A stretch of 36,853 bases of DNA from Nitrospinota bacterium. GTDB taxonomy: Bacteria > Nitrospinota > Nitrospinia > UBA9942. The position numbers and the translations under genes were made by a program. This document shows, one piece after another, positions 7,807 to 14,778 of the stretch. The notes beneath the pieces are model-generated. The model was not told where the DNA came from and ran no database searches. It was given only the letters and a program-made list of their open reading frames with translations. The stretch is taken from contig JACQBS010000143.1 in NCBI GenBank assembly GCA_016194325.1, forward strand, positions 1-36,853, read 5' to 3'. Each line of letters opens with the position of its first letter. Within the stretch, counting starts at the first letter, position 1.

Positions 7807-8010
7807 CTAACAAGCCTGCCTATGAATGCCAATAGATGTGATAGTATTTTTCTCAATTAGGTCTTCAATGGATTCAGAAAATATTCTCAAGGCACCGGGG
7901 CCAACTTTTGTTGCCTTGAGCCTTCCCTCCTCAATCCATCTGTAAATCGTCCATTTGCTTACACTTAAAAAATTAGCTGCCTCTTCAGGCCTTAGAAGCC
8001 TCTTTTTCAT
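7807..8010 (-). CDS. Excisionase/MerR-type helix-turn-helix protein
   Basis: Predicted 67-residue DNA-binding protein. The body LLRPEEAANFLSVSKWTIYR is the helix-turn-helix of the 'HTH_17'/excisionase family, followed by the wing WIEEGRLKATKVGPGALRI and a helix SESIEDLIE. The usual wing reads 'GR.LRI', while here it is 'GPGALRI'. Proteins of this kind are phage or element excision factors or small transcription regulators. There is no integrase or phage gene nearby, so a regulator or an element remnant are both possible. Its start overlaps the stop of the upstream 70-residue gene in ATGA, so the two are translationally coupled. Confidence 0.8.
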   Translation of the reverse strand: MKKRLLRPEEAANFLSVSKWTIYRWIEEGRLKATKVGPGALRIFSESIEDLIEKNTITSIGIHRQAC

Positions 8011-8219
8011 TTTAGACCACCTCCTGCTTGTCCGGGAGAAGACTGATAAAATGATGTGAGTGGTGATTCTGCCTTGCCTGATTTATGCTCAATGGCAATT
8101 GAGACCTTTTCTATCTCATCCTTAGACAGCATCTTTAAGGCATCAACAAATTTCCTCATCTCATAATCTGCAAACATTATCCCGTTTATGATTGTATTGA
8201 CAGCCTCATTCTTTGTCAT
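8007..8219 (-). CDS. Small protein of unknown function, coupled to the HTH gene
   Basis: Predicted 70-residue soluble protein. I choose ATG 8219 because GGAGGAC lies just upstream. A TTG at 8231 would include that ribosome binding site. The sequence starts MTKNEAVNTIINGIMFADYE, continues as a helical segment with KFVDALKMLSKDEIEKVSIAI and ends in a Ser/Gly/Gln-rich tail. I do not recognise a family. The ATGA overlap with the downstream HTH gene suggests a two-gene unit in which this product may work with, or modulate, the DNA-binding protein. Confidence 0.6.
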   Translation of the reverse strand: MTKNEAVNTIINGIMFADYEMRKFVDALKMLSKDEIEKVSIAIEHKSGKAESPLTSFYQSSPGQAGGGLK

Positions 8220-8239
8220 TTTGTCCTCCAAAATGATTC

Positions 8240-8313
8240 AGACATTAGATTTCAGACTTTAGACATAAGACTATTTTACAGTCTAATGTCCGATGTCTAT
8301 GGTTTATAGACTA
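8240..8313. repeat. 'agacattaga' simple inverted repeat
   Basis: Repeats of AGACATTAGA / TCAGACTTTAGACAT on the left face GTCTAATGTC, GATGTCTATG and ATAGACTAA on the right, giving an imperfect hairpin around TATTTTACA. It lies upstream of the two small minus-strand genes and just after the His-rich gene at 8351. Confidence 0.65.
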
Positions 8314-8350
8314 AATAAGAACAATAAAATAGAAATGTAGTTTTGAATGC

Positions 8351-8755
8351 TTAGGCGAGTATCTCAGGAGGTTTTTCTAAAGGACTATACTCAATATTAA
8401 TAAAAGAGGATTTGTATGGGCTTAAATGTGAAATGAGATGAATTTGCGGTGTTAAATTAAAGGTTGCTTCTGAAAGGAGAGTAACATCACTGAGTGATGC
8501 CACATGGTCTGAAGAACAGTCACATTTTATAAACGCATCAGATTCTGTATTGTTATGGTGATTGTGGGTTGTTGATATTGGACAAATCTCTGTTTTAGAC
8601 GATTCATGTTTTTTATGGGATATTGTATCGTGGAATACATGAGAATCTGTCATGCTGCCATGTCCTGTTAGACACAATGATTCGCATAGTATTCCTGTAT
8701 TCATGACAAGGACACCTATAAGCAGAATTATTGTGAAGATTTTTCTGTTTATCAT
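8351..8755 (-). CDS. His/Cys-rich small exported protein (distal)
   Basis: Predicted 134-residue exported protein with an N-terminal hydrophobic signal (INRKIFTIILLIGVLVMNTG). The middle is rich in His, Cys and acidic residues: HGSMTDSHVFHD, HKKHESSKTEICPI, THNHHNN and IKCDCSSDH. The C-terminus is a short hydrophobic region ending EKPPEILA. The start ATG is one base after the TonB stop, so it is the last gene of the exbB-exbD-tonB unit. I do not recognise a named family. The sequence and the context point to binding a transition metal in the periplasm. It resembles, in layout and in its PPEI/PPKI ending, the protein coded at 15913-16311. Confidence 0.7.
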   Translation of the reverse strand: MINRKIFTIILLIGVLVMNTGILCESLCLTGHGSMTDSHVFHDTISHKKHESSKTEICPISTTHNHHNNTESDAFIKCDCSSDHVASLSDVTLLSEATFNLTPQIHLISHLSPYKSSFINIEYSPLEKPPEILA

Positions 8756-8756
8756 A

Positions 8757-9629
8757 TCAGTCCAGTCTGTAGCTTATATCCACTTCCATTGCCATCTCCT
8801 TGTCTGCAACATCAACCAGTCTTGGATTAAATGGTGCCGCCTTCATTATCGCCTCACATGCAGCCTTGTTCAATACCTCGCAGTGGCATGGCCTTACAAT
8901 CGTTACATCACTAACTCCTCCGTCTGGATGTACTACAAAACGCACTCCAACAACGCCTTCAAATCCCTTTTCCCTTGCCCATCGGGGATAAAATTTCGCC
9001 CTCTCTATCTTTGTCTTGACCATAGCCCTGAACAAGCTCATCTCTTCGCCGTTGCCAGAGCCGGTGCCGCCAGCAACACCATATGGACTCGCGGAGTTTA
9101 CACTAAGCGAAGCGAATGTGCTCTCTATATTTGAGCCGATTGAATCAGAGGCAGTTGCTGATGAGGTGGTAGTTTCTGTAGAAGATGCTGATACGTTATT
9201 GGATGGCTCTGCCCCAGATTTAACGAATAATTCATTTTGTGATGGCGATGCTATTTCATCACTTATTATTTCTTCTGTATCCTCATTCGTGTCTTCTCTT
9301 TTTGCATAAGGGATTTCTTCTTTTACCTCCTGAATGAGAGGCGGTGCTTCAACAATATTATTTATCTCAGGCTTTATTGTTTCAACCTGCGGTGGTGTAT
9401 CCTCTTTTATTTTCTGGATTGCCTTTTCAGGGAGTGGTGGAGGTGTATCTTCCATTTTATTTTCAACCTGCTCAGAAGGGTTCTTGTCTTCTATATTTAA
9501 AATCTCAATTGGTGTTATATTCATCGCTGTATTTTTTAAAGAGGAAAGATGAGATGTAAAGATATAGATAACTATGCTGTGAAACAGGATAGACGCAACA
9601 AATGATATTTTTATTGTATCTGTATTCAT
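8757..9629 (-). CDS. tonB: TonB-family energy transducer
   Basis: Predicted 290-residue TonB protein. One membrane helix lies near the N-terminus (ISFVASILFHSIVIYIF). A Pro/Glu/Lys-rich periplasmic spacer follows, with PPPLPEKAIQKIKED and similar runs, then a Ser/Thr-rich part. The C-terminal domain holds YPRWAREKGFEGVVGVRFVV, the YP and GxVxVxFxV signature. Three Cys in this domain (RPCHCEVLNKAAC) are unusual for TonB and could form a disulfide or bind metal. It transmits the proton-motive force from ExbB/ExbD to the TonB-dependent receptor at 12030-14123. It starts one base after the exbD stop. Confidence 0.92.
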   Translation of the reverse strand: MNTDTIKISFVASILFHSIVIYIFTSHLSSLKNTAMNITPIEILNIEDKNPSEQVENKMEDTPPPLPEKAIQKIKEDTPPQVETIKPEINNIVEAPPLIQEVKEEIPYAKREDTNEDTEEIISDEIASPSQNELFVKSGAEPSNNVSASSTETTTSSATASDSIGSNIESTFASLSVNSASPYGVAGGTGSGNGEEMSLFRAMVKTKIERAKFYPRWAREKGFEGVVGVRFVVHPDGGVSDVTIVRPCHCEVLNKAACEAIMKAAPFNPRLVDVADKEMAMEVDISYRLD

Positions 9630-9630
9630 G

Positions 9631-10044
9631 CTATTGGTTTTTGGGTTTAGTTGCTATTGCAAATTTTGAAATCCCTGCAAGTTTTACCTCGTCAATCAGC
9701 TCAACTACCTTGCCGTGGGTTGTATCCTCATCTGCATTTAATATTACGAGCATATCAGGATTTTCTGCGGCATCTTTTTTTAAAAGGCTTCGTAATTCAT
9801 TAATCTGAATCTCTCTTTTATCATAATATAATTTTCCATCCTTTGATACAGTGATTGAGGCATTGTCTTTAATATCATTTTTGCCCGACTCTGATTTCGG
9901 GAGATTTACCGGAACGCCCCTCATGATAGTCATTGATAGTGTGGCTATCATAAAGAAGACCAATAAAAAAAACATGGTATCAATCATTGGTATGATTTCT
10001 ATCCGCGCCTTTTTATGTGCCTTTGTAAATGACCTTATTTTCAT
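9631..10044 (-). CDS. exbD: ExbD/TolR biopolymer transport protein
   Basis: Predicted 137-residue inner-membrane protein. One membrane helix (PMIDTMFFLLVFFMIATL) carries the Asp of the proton path, D22 in IPMIDTMFFL. The periplasmic part has the family pattern ITVSKDGKLYYDKREI and PDMLVILNADEDTTHGKVVELID. It partners with ExbB and TonB. The 28 bases between exbB and this ATG consist of one arm of the 'ggttcgagt' repeat, and no Shine-Dalgarno sequence is visible. Translation may rely on coupling to exbB. Confidence 0.93.
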   Translation of the reverse strand: MKIRSFTKAHKKARIEIIPMIDTMFFLLVFFMIATLSMTIMRGVPVNLPKSESGKNDIKDNASITVSKDGKLYYDKREIQINELRSLLKKDAAENPDMLVILNADEDTTHGKVVELIDEVKLAGISKFAIATKPKNQ

Positions 10045-10051
10045 AAAATAA

Positions 10052-10128
10052 AGGGTTCGAGTGGTCGAGAGTTCAAGGGTTCGAGTAAAACACTCCTGAC
10101 TCCTTGACCCCCTGAATCCTTGAATCCT
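10052..10128. repeat. 'GGTTCGAGT / ATTCAGGGGGTCAAG' inverted repeat at the exbB-exbD junction
   Basis: The left side reads AGGGTTCGAGTGGTCGAGAG, then GTTCAAGGGTTCGAGT. The right side reads CTCCTTGACCCCCTGAATCC, then TTGAATCC. The two sides are imperfect complements. A related copy lies inside the histidine-kinase gene at 35062-35122. Here the element codes the last 17 residues of ExbB (10076-10126) and fills the gap before exbD. Confidence 0.85.
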
Positions 10129-10711
10129 GTTCTTTTAAAATCATCTCAAATTTTGTTGCATACCTCTCCATATCCTCTGTCACCCTTTCAACCTTTGACT
10201 GGAAGTAATTATATGGGATAAGTGTAAGTATAGCAACGATTAACCCTGCCGCAGTTGCAATTAATGCCTCGGCAACTCCTCCTGTTACTACATGAGGCTG
10301 TCCTAACCCTGTAAGGGATATGATGTCAAAGGATTGTATCATGCCGATTATAGTGCCGAGAAGCCCGAGTAGAGGCGCGAGTGTAATAATCGTATCAAGG
10401 GCGGGGAGAAATTTTTTCATCCTGTTTATTTCATCCATTGCAGCAGCTTCCATAGCGGCAGAAGCAGACGGATTTCTGTTTAATGCACCTGCAATTAGAA
10501 CCCTTGCAATGGGGTGATTTACCTTTTGAGCCTCTTTAGCCATATCATCAATGCTTCCTTTATTGGCAATTGATAACAGTTGCTCAGGAGTAATAGTCTG
10601 CTTCTGTTTGAACCAGAATATCATCCTCTCCACGATGATGGTAATAGAAATAACAGAACAGGTAAGGATGGGTATCATAATAATACCGCCCTTTATAATC
10701 AGTGTAAACAT
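10073..10711 (-). CDS. exbB: ExbB/TolQ/MotA-type proton channel protein
   Basis: Predicted 212-residue inner-membrane protein. I start at ATG 10711 with GAGAGGA upstream. An upstream GTG at 10744 would precede the ribosome binding site. Three membrane segments are visible: the N-terminal helix GGIIMIPILTCSVISITIIV, then ALDTIITLAPLLGLLGTIIGMIQSF, then ALIATAAGLIVAILTLIPY. The core motif APLLGLLGTIIGMI and GGVAEALIATAAGL are diagnostic. The last 17 residues, DSRIQGVKESGVFYSNP, are coded by an intergenic-type repeat and not by family sequence. The normal protein probably ended near FEMILKEQ. It energises TonB with ExbD. Confidence 0.92.
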   Translation of the reverse strand: MFTLIIKGGIIMIPILTCSVISITIIVERMIFWFKQKQTITPEQLLSIANKGSIDDMAKEAQKVNHPIARVLIAGALNRNPSASAAMEAAAMDEINRMKKFLPALDTIITLAPLLGLLGTIIGMIQSFDIISLTGLGQPHVVTGGVAEALIATAAGLIVAILTLIPYNYFQSKVERVTEDMERYATKFEMILKEQDSRIQGVKESGVFYSNP

Positions 10712-10729
10712 TTTATTTCCTCTCTTTTT

Positions 10730-10786
10730 GCCACAGACTTTCACTGCCCCTGATTGAATCTTTCAGGGGCTGTGCAGGTCTGTGGC
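10730..10786. repeat. Two-tier hairpin upstream of exbB
   Basis: The outer stem is GCCACAGAC (10730-10738) with GTCTGTGGC (10778-10786). The inner stem is GCCCCTGA (10746-10753) with TCAGGGGC (10763-10770). It lies between the BNR gene stop and the exbB start, so it could reduce read-through or stabilise one side of the transcript. There is no adjoining T-run on the minus strand except the run before GAGAGGA. Confidence 0.6.
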
Positions 10787-10793
10787 TTATATC

Positions 10794-12026
10794 TTATTCT
10801 CCTCTAAACAGTCTGAATGCTGTTCTTGTAAACCGTATCTCCTCCTGTGACCATGTTATAAGTATATCACCTATTTTATTGATAGATAAGACAGGGTCAT
10901 GAGCCCTTTTGACACCTTGATTCATCTGCTGGGTTTTTTCATCCATCTGCTGAAATATGAGCCTGCTTAAAACAGGTGTTGTCTCTTCCCATGCTATAAG
11001 GGGTTTGCCGTCTCTATCTAAAGTCATTACCGGATGGTCTGGAAATGTCCCATTTGAGAATGGTATCACCTTCTTAGAGAAGCTCATACCTTTGTCTTTT
11101 GAATTTGCAATATAGATAGAAGGAGACCCTGTTTCACCCTCAGTATACCAGACAACATATAAAACACCATTCTTATCTGACGATATTGAAGGTCCCCTGT
11201 GAGGACACCCGGCAATTACCCATTTATCATTACCTACAACTACACTTTCAGAAAAACTCTTCCCCTTGTCAGTTGACTTTGCCAAGACAATCTCTCTGTT
11301 ATCGCCTTTAAATACCTTCCTCCATGAGACATACACAGTACCGTTATGTGCAACTGTTACTGCAGTCTTACAGCATGGGCAGGAATTGCCGTCAACACGG
11401 ACATTCTTCTCAAATGTCTTTCCATTGTCAGTAGATTTGGCAATGTATGTTGATGATACTCCTTCCTTCTTTTCCCTTCCATCAAGCCATGCGATGTAGA
11501 TAGAACCATCAGGTGCAACAGTCATTGATTCAAAGCCGTGGGACACAGGGAGATTATCGTCATTGATAACTATTGCAGGTTCAAATGAATTTCCCTTATC
11601 CAGAGAACGGCTGAACTTTATATCAGAGGAAAATTCACCGTCTATCCTGCTGATTGTCCATGCAATATATAATTCCCCCTTTATACCGAGTGCCATTGTT
11701 GGTGCATGGTTAATTCCAGAGGGCATATCAGCATCCCCGTTAACCCTGACCTTTTCTGAAAAGGTCTTCCCATTATCGGTAGATGAGGCAACATAGATGT
11801 TATTTTTATTTCCATCTTCCTTTACCCAACCTATATATATCCTCCCGTCATCATCAATAATAGCCGATGCGTTTGATACCCTCTTGTCAGGGTGATTTAT
11901 ACTTAGCTGACTGCCAAAAGATATATCACCTGCTATACTAAATGTATAACTCACGATTACCCATAGAATAATAAAAGAATATACTAATAACCTTTGACTT
12001 TTGATTTTTGATTTTTGACTTTTCAC
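10794..12026 (-). CDS. Exported BNR/Asp-box repeat protein with CPCC motif
   Basis: Predicted 410-residue exported beta-propeller of the sialidase-like fold. The hydrophobic signal is at residues 13-32. Five Asp boxes (SxDxGxxF) are seen: STDNGKTFSE (82), SLDKGNSFEP (141), STDNGKTFEK (198), STDKGKSFSE (251) and SKDKGMSFSK (309). A CPCC motif (216-219) and a further Cys in AGCPHRGPS (274) stand out. I see no catalytic sialidase arginine pattern, so an enzyme role is not supported. The first 12 residues (MKSQKSKIKSQR) are coded by a 'TCAAAAATC' simple repeat. The gene follows the TonB-dependent receptor by three bases and is cotranscribed with it. A metal-binding or delivery role at the cell surface is inferred from the Cys and the context. 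Confidence 0.8.
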   Translation of the reverse strand: MKSQKSKIKSQRLLVYSFIILWVIVSYTFSIAGDISFGSQLSINHPDKRVSNASAIIDDDGRIYIGWVKEDGNKNNIYVASSTDNGKTFSEKVRVNGDADMPSGINHAPTMALGIKGELYIAWTISRIDGEFSSDIKFSRSLDKGNSFEPAIVINDDNLPVSHGFESMTVAPDGSIYIAWLDGREKKEGVSSTYIAKSTDNGKTFEKNVRVDGNSCPCCKTAVTVAHNGTVYVSWRKVFKGDNREIVLAKSTDKGKSFSESVVVGNDKWVIAGCPHRGPSISSDKNGVLYVVWYTEGETGSPSIYIANSKDKGMSFSKKVIPFSNGTFPDHPVMTLDRDGKPLIAWEETTPVLSRLIFQQMDEKTQQMNQGVKRAHDPVLSINKIGDILITWSQEEIRFTRTAFRLFRGE

Positions 12027-12029
12027 AGC

Positions 12030-14123
12030 CTACTTCCCCCAATTATAGGTTAACCCTGCATAAAATGTCTGAGGCATGCCCGGGTTATATTGAGCAGCGC
12101 TGCCAGATGATTTTGAGGCACTCTCAGCATAGAGTTTATCAGTAACATTTATCGCCCGTGCAAATATCTCCCATGATTTAGCTGCCTTATATGATGCCCT
12201 CACATTCAATAAATCATGGCCATTATACTTTTCGGTATTAGCATCATCAAGCCAGTATTCGTCAAGCTTTATCCATTCCAATTCAACTCTGCAGCCATTG
12301 AAAAATGATGGGGCATAATAAAGGCGCGTATTTACTATCTGGTTTGGTGCTGCAGGTATTTCTTTTTCGCTATAGCTTACCGTTGATGAAACCCTGTAAT
12401 CTATGTATGTGTGCTTTGCATTTGAATAACTTACATCAAGCCCAACTTCTTTTATCGGTTTTATGCCAAGCCCCACTTCAATACCTTTATGCTCAGTCTT
12501 ACCTGCATTACGTTTCTCACTTAAACCGGAAGTTACCGAATAGGAAACAATATCATCCGTCTTCTGCATAGAATAAACAGAGACATCAAAGGTTAGTTTG
12601 TTGTCCAGAAAACCTGTTTTTATGCCTGTTTCATAACTATCAATCTTAATCGGCTGAAGATTTACTGATGTTGAGGCGGTGCCGTTACTTCCTCTGAACA
12701 GGTCTCCTGATGACGGCACACGAAATCCGTGATTGTAAGAAATGAATGCGCTTGCATACTCTGTAAGTGCATAGGTTAAGCCTGCCTTTGGACTCAGATG
12801 GCTGAAAGACCTTTTAGTGTCTTCGGGTCTGTTGGCATTTGCTGCAAGGCGGGTGTCATAATCATAGGAGATATCATCATAACGGGCACCTATTGTTAAT
12901 CTCAATTTTTCAACAGGCGATACTTCAGTATGTATGTAAGGAGAAATCCCTTTAAATGTTGCATCAAAGTCAAAGTTGTTGGTCGTAGATGTATCATAGG
13001 TATAAGATGTATATTTAAAGGTTGTAGCATCTCTCGTTACAATAGTCCTTCTCTCAAAAAAGTCACCAGGGCTATAGTCAAGGTCAATACCCATTACCAA
13101 TCTTGTCCTCATTGGTTCAAAATCATAACGGTATTTTCCAAGAAGTCCGAAAGATTGAAACTTGTTAGTATAATCAACACCCCTGTAGTTATTCCCACCA
13201 ATGCTGAATATCCACCAACCCGGATGTAAGTCCATCTTATTCGCTCTGTAATATGTGATAACACTTATAAGACCTTTACCTTCTGACACCTCTTTTTCAA
13301 TATCAAAGGAGAGTCTGAATGCATTAACCTTTCTGAAGTTAAAGGTCGAGTAGCTATACCATGGCCGGCTCTCATAATCTGCTTTTGATAGCCCCGGTCC
13401 TTCACCATGACCGTCAATATTGGAATAGGCAATAACAGTCTTTATGCTCGTTGTTGCATTTGGCGTATAATCAGAACGAAGTGTTACTGCCTGTCTGTTA
13501 TAGGCTGTGTCCTCCTGCCAGCCGTTTGTATGAGTATTATTCAAATCAAGACGAACACCAAAATCATTCCATGTATTGCTTCCTGTCGCAAGGAGTCGGT
13601 TCCAGCCGTATGAACCTGCTTCAGGGGTGATTCCTATTTCAGGTGTAAGTGAAGTCGCCTTTGTCAGGACATTTATTGCTCCGCCTATTGCATCACTTCC
13701 GTATAATGCGGTTCCCGGACCCTTCATAACCTCTATCCTATCTGCCCCCGGCATATTTATCTCATAAAGGGCGTTGTGATTAAAAAATCCTGTAGAGCGG
13801 ATTGGTATCCCATCCTCAAGAAAGAGATAAAGAGGCTGTGTAGTAAGGGGCTGACGAATCGCTGTCATATGCCCCTCTCCTGTTGTTTGCCTTATCCAAA
13901 CACCCGGCACCCTGTTCATAACCTGTGCGGGGTGGGTCGGTTTTATTTCCTTAATCTCTTCACCCTTTACAATACCAACTGTCTGGGGAACCTCTCTTGC
14001 AGATTCTGCCTCTCTTGTGCCGGTAACAACAACATCTTCAATTTTTGTTACATCATTTTCCTCTCCGAAAGTAAGGAAGGGGAAAAGAATCAGAAAAAGA
14101 AATAAAATTGTTATTTTTTTCAT
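12030..14123 (-). CDS. TonB-dependent outer-membrane receptor
   Basis: Predicted 697-residue receptor. AAGGAGACT precedes the ATG. A signal peptide (KKITILFLFLILFPFLTFG) is followed by the TonB-box-like region KIEDVVVTGTREAES. The plug domain (about 30-160) has VPQTVGIVKGEEI and RVPGVWIRQTTGEG, then IEVMKGPGTALYGSDAIGGA, the classic 'GPgt.LYGsdAiGGvInv' signature. The rest is a 22-strand-type barrel rich in aromatic residues, ending YAGLTYNWGK. It should carry a small ligand, a metal complex or siderophore, across the outer membrane using the TonB/ExbBD system coded downstream. No cobalamin riboswitch or Fur box is visible nearby. The Cys- and His-rich neighbours suggest a transition metal as substrate. 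Confidence 0.93.
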   Translation of the reverse strand: MKKITILFLFLILFPFLTFGEENDVTKIEDVVVTGTREAESAREVPQTVGIVKGEEIKEIKPTHPAQVMNRVPGVWIRQTTGEGHMTAIRQPLTTQPLYLFLEDGIPIRSTGFFNHNALYEINMPGADRIEVMKGPGTALYGSDAIGGAINVLTKATSLTPEIGITPEAGSYGWNRLLATGSNTWNDFGVRLDLNNTHTNGWQEDTAYNRQAVTLRSDYTPNATTSIKTVIAYSNIDGHGEGPGLSKADYESRPWYSYSTFNFRKVNAFRLSFDIEKEVSEGKGLISVITYYRANKMDLHPGWWIFSIGGNNYRGVDYTNKFQSFGLLGKYRYDFEPMRTRLVMGIDLDYSPGDFFERRTIVTRDATTFKYTSYTYDTSTTNNFDFDATFKGISPYIHTEVSPVEKLRLTIGARYDDISYDYDTRLAANANRPEDTKRSFSHLSPKAGLTYALTEYASAFISYNHGFRVPSSGDLFRGSNGTASTSVNLQPIKIDSYETGIKTGFLDNKLTFDVSVYSMQKTDDIVSYSVTSGLSEKRNAGKTEHKGIEVGLGIKPIKEVGLDVSYSNAKHTYIDYRVSSTVSYSEKEIPAAPNQIVNTRLYYAPSFFNGCRVELEWIKLDEYWLDDANTEKYNGHDLLNVRASYKAAKSWEIFARAINVTDKLYAESASKSSGSAAQYNPGMPQTFYAGLTYNWGK

Positions 14124-14141
14124 CGTTATAGTCTCCTTATC

Positions 14142-14675
14142 TTACATGTCTTCTATCAGTGAATTGATAATCTCATTGAATTTATCAGAAGCCCAATCCC
14201 TCGGACCTAATGCCCTGCCGATTATCCATCCTTTTTTATCAATGAAATATGTTACAGGAACGCCCCATGTCCAGTATCTATTGGTTACATCCCCTTCCCT
14301 TGCCAGATATACCTGACAGCTTAAGCCATAACCCTTTGCAAGTTTTTCTACTTCTTTACGGTCTGCCTTTAAGTCTATAGAAATAGGCAGAAAAACTATT
14401 TCCCTGTCCTTAAAATTCTGATACAGCTTTTCAAAGAGAGGGAACTCATCCTTGCATGGATTACACCATGTAGCCCAGAAGTGAAGTATGACAGCCTTTC
14501 CTCTATAGTCATTCATACTCATCCTTTTACCGTTCGGGTCTACGATAGTAAAATTTGGGGCTTCCTCCTTTAGCTCCTGAATGCCAAATGCTTTAAAATC
14601 TTTCTTGCTGTAACTATAAGAGTTACCGGCAGAAAAGAGGATTAAAATTAATACTAAACATGCGATGCCTTTCAT
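14142..14675 (-). CDS. TlpA-like thiol-disulfide oxidoreductase
   Basis: Predicted 177-residue exported thioredoxin-fold protein. A signal peptide covers residues 1-21. The redox motif is HFWATWCNPCKDEFP and the cis-Pro region is TWGVPVTYFIDKKGWI. It is the second TlpA-like protein of the window and differs clearly from the one at 4039. It lies 18 bases before the TonB-dependent receptor on the same strand. In this setting it may keep Cys residues of the CPCC protein or of the His/Cys-rich proteins reduced, or deliver metal in the manner of SCO/TlpA proteins. That role is inference. Confidence 0.88.
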   Translation of the reverse strand: MKGIACLVLILILFSAGNSYSYSKKDFKAFGIQELKEEAPNFTIVDPNGKRMSMNDYRGKAVILHFWATWCNPCKDEFPLFEKLYQNFKDREIVFLPISIDLKADRKEVEKLAKGYGLSCQVYLAREGDVTNRYWTWGVPVTYFIDKKGWIIGRALGPRDWASDKFNEIINSLIEDM

Positions 14676-14702
14676 AAAATATTTTGATTCCTTTTAAATT
14701 AT

Positions 14703-14759
14703 GGCTCGTTCAGGGAACGAGCCCTACAATACTTGTAGGGTGCGTTCTCCGAACGCACC
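14703..14759. repeat. Paired GTTC-hairpin element, copy 1
   Basis: Hairpin one is GGCTCGTTC (14703-14711) with GAACGAGCC (14715-14723). Hairpin two is GGTGCGTTC (14739-14747) with GAACGCACC (14751-14759). CCCTACA and TGTAGGG between them also pair. A related copy with changed but still complementary arms is at 15822-15873. Confidence 0.85.
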
Positions 14760-14778
14760 ACATTGAAATTCCTATGCT

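Noticed and set aside
7614..7835. 73-codon plus-strand frame before the HTH gene
   Set aside because: Most of it is coded by the CATTCTGAG repeat. It has no start signal of its own and overlaps the HTH gene end.
8652..9134. 160-codon plus-strand frame over tonB and the His-rich gene
   Set aside because: It is antisense to two well supported genes and shows no recognisable domain.
10052..10090. GGTTCGAGT words resembling a tRNA T-arm
   Set aside because: There is no acceptor stem, anticodon arm or D-arm around them. They belong to an inverted repeat family.
12030..14700. Cobalamin riboswitch or Fur box upstream of the TonB-dependent receptor
   Set aside because: The receptor is inside an operon with short gaps and no such conserved sequence is visible.
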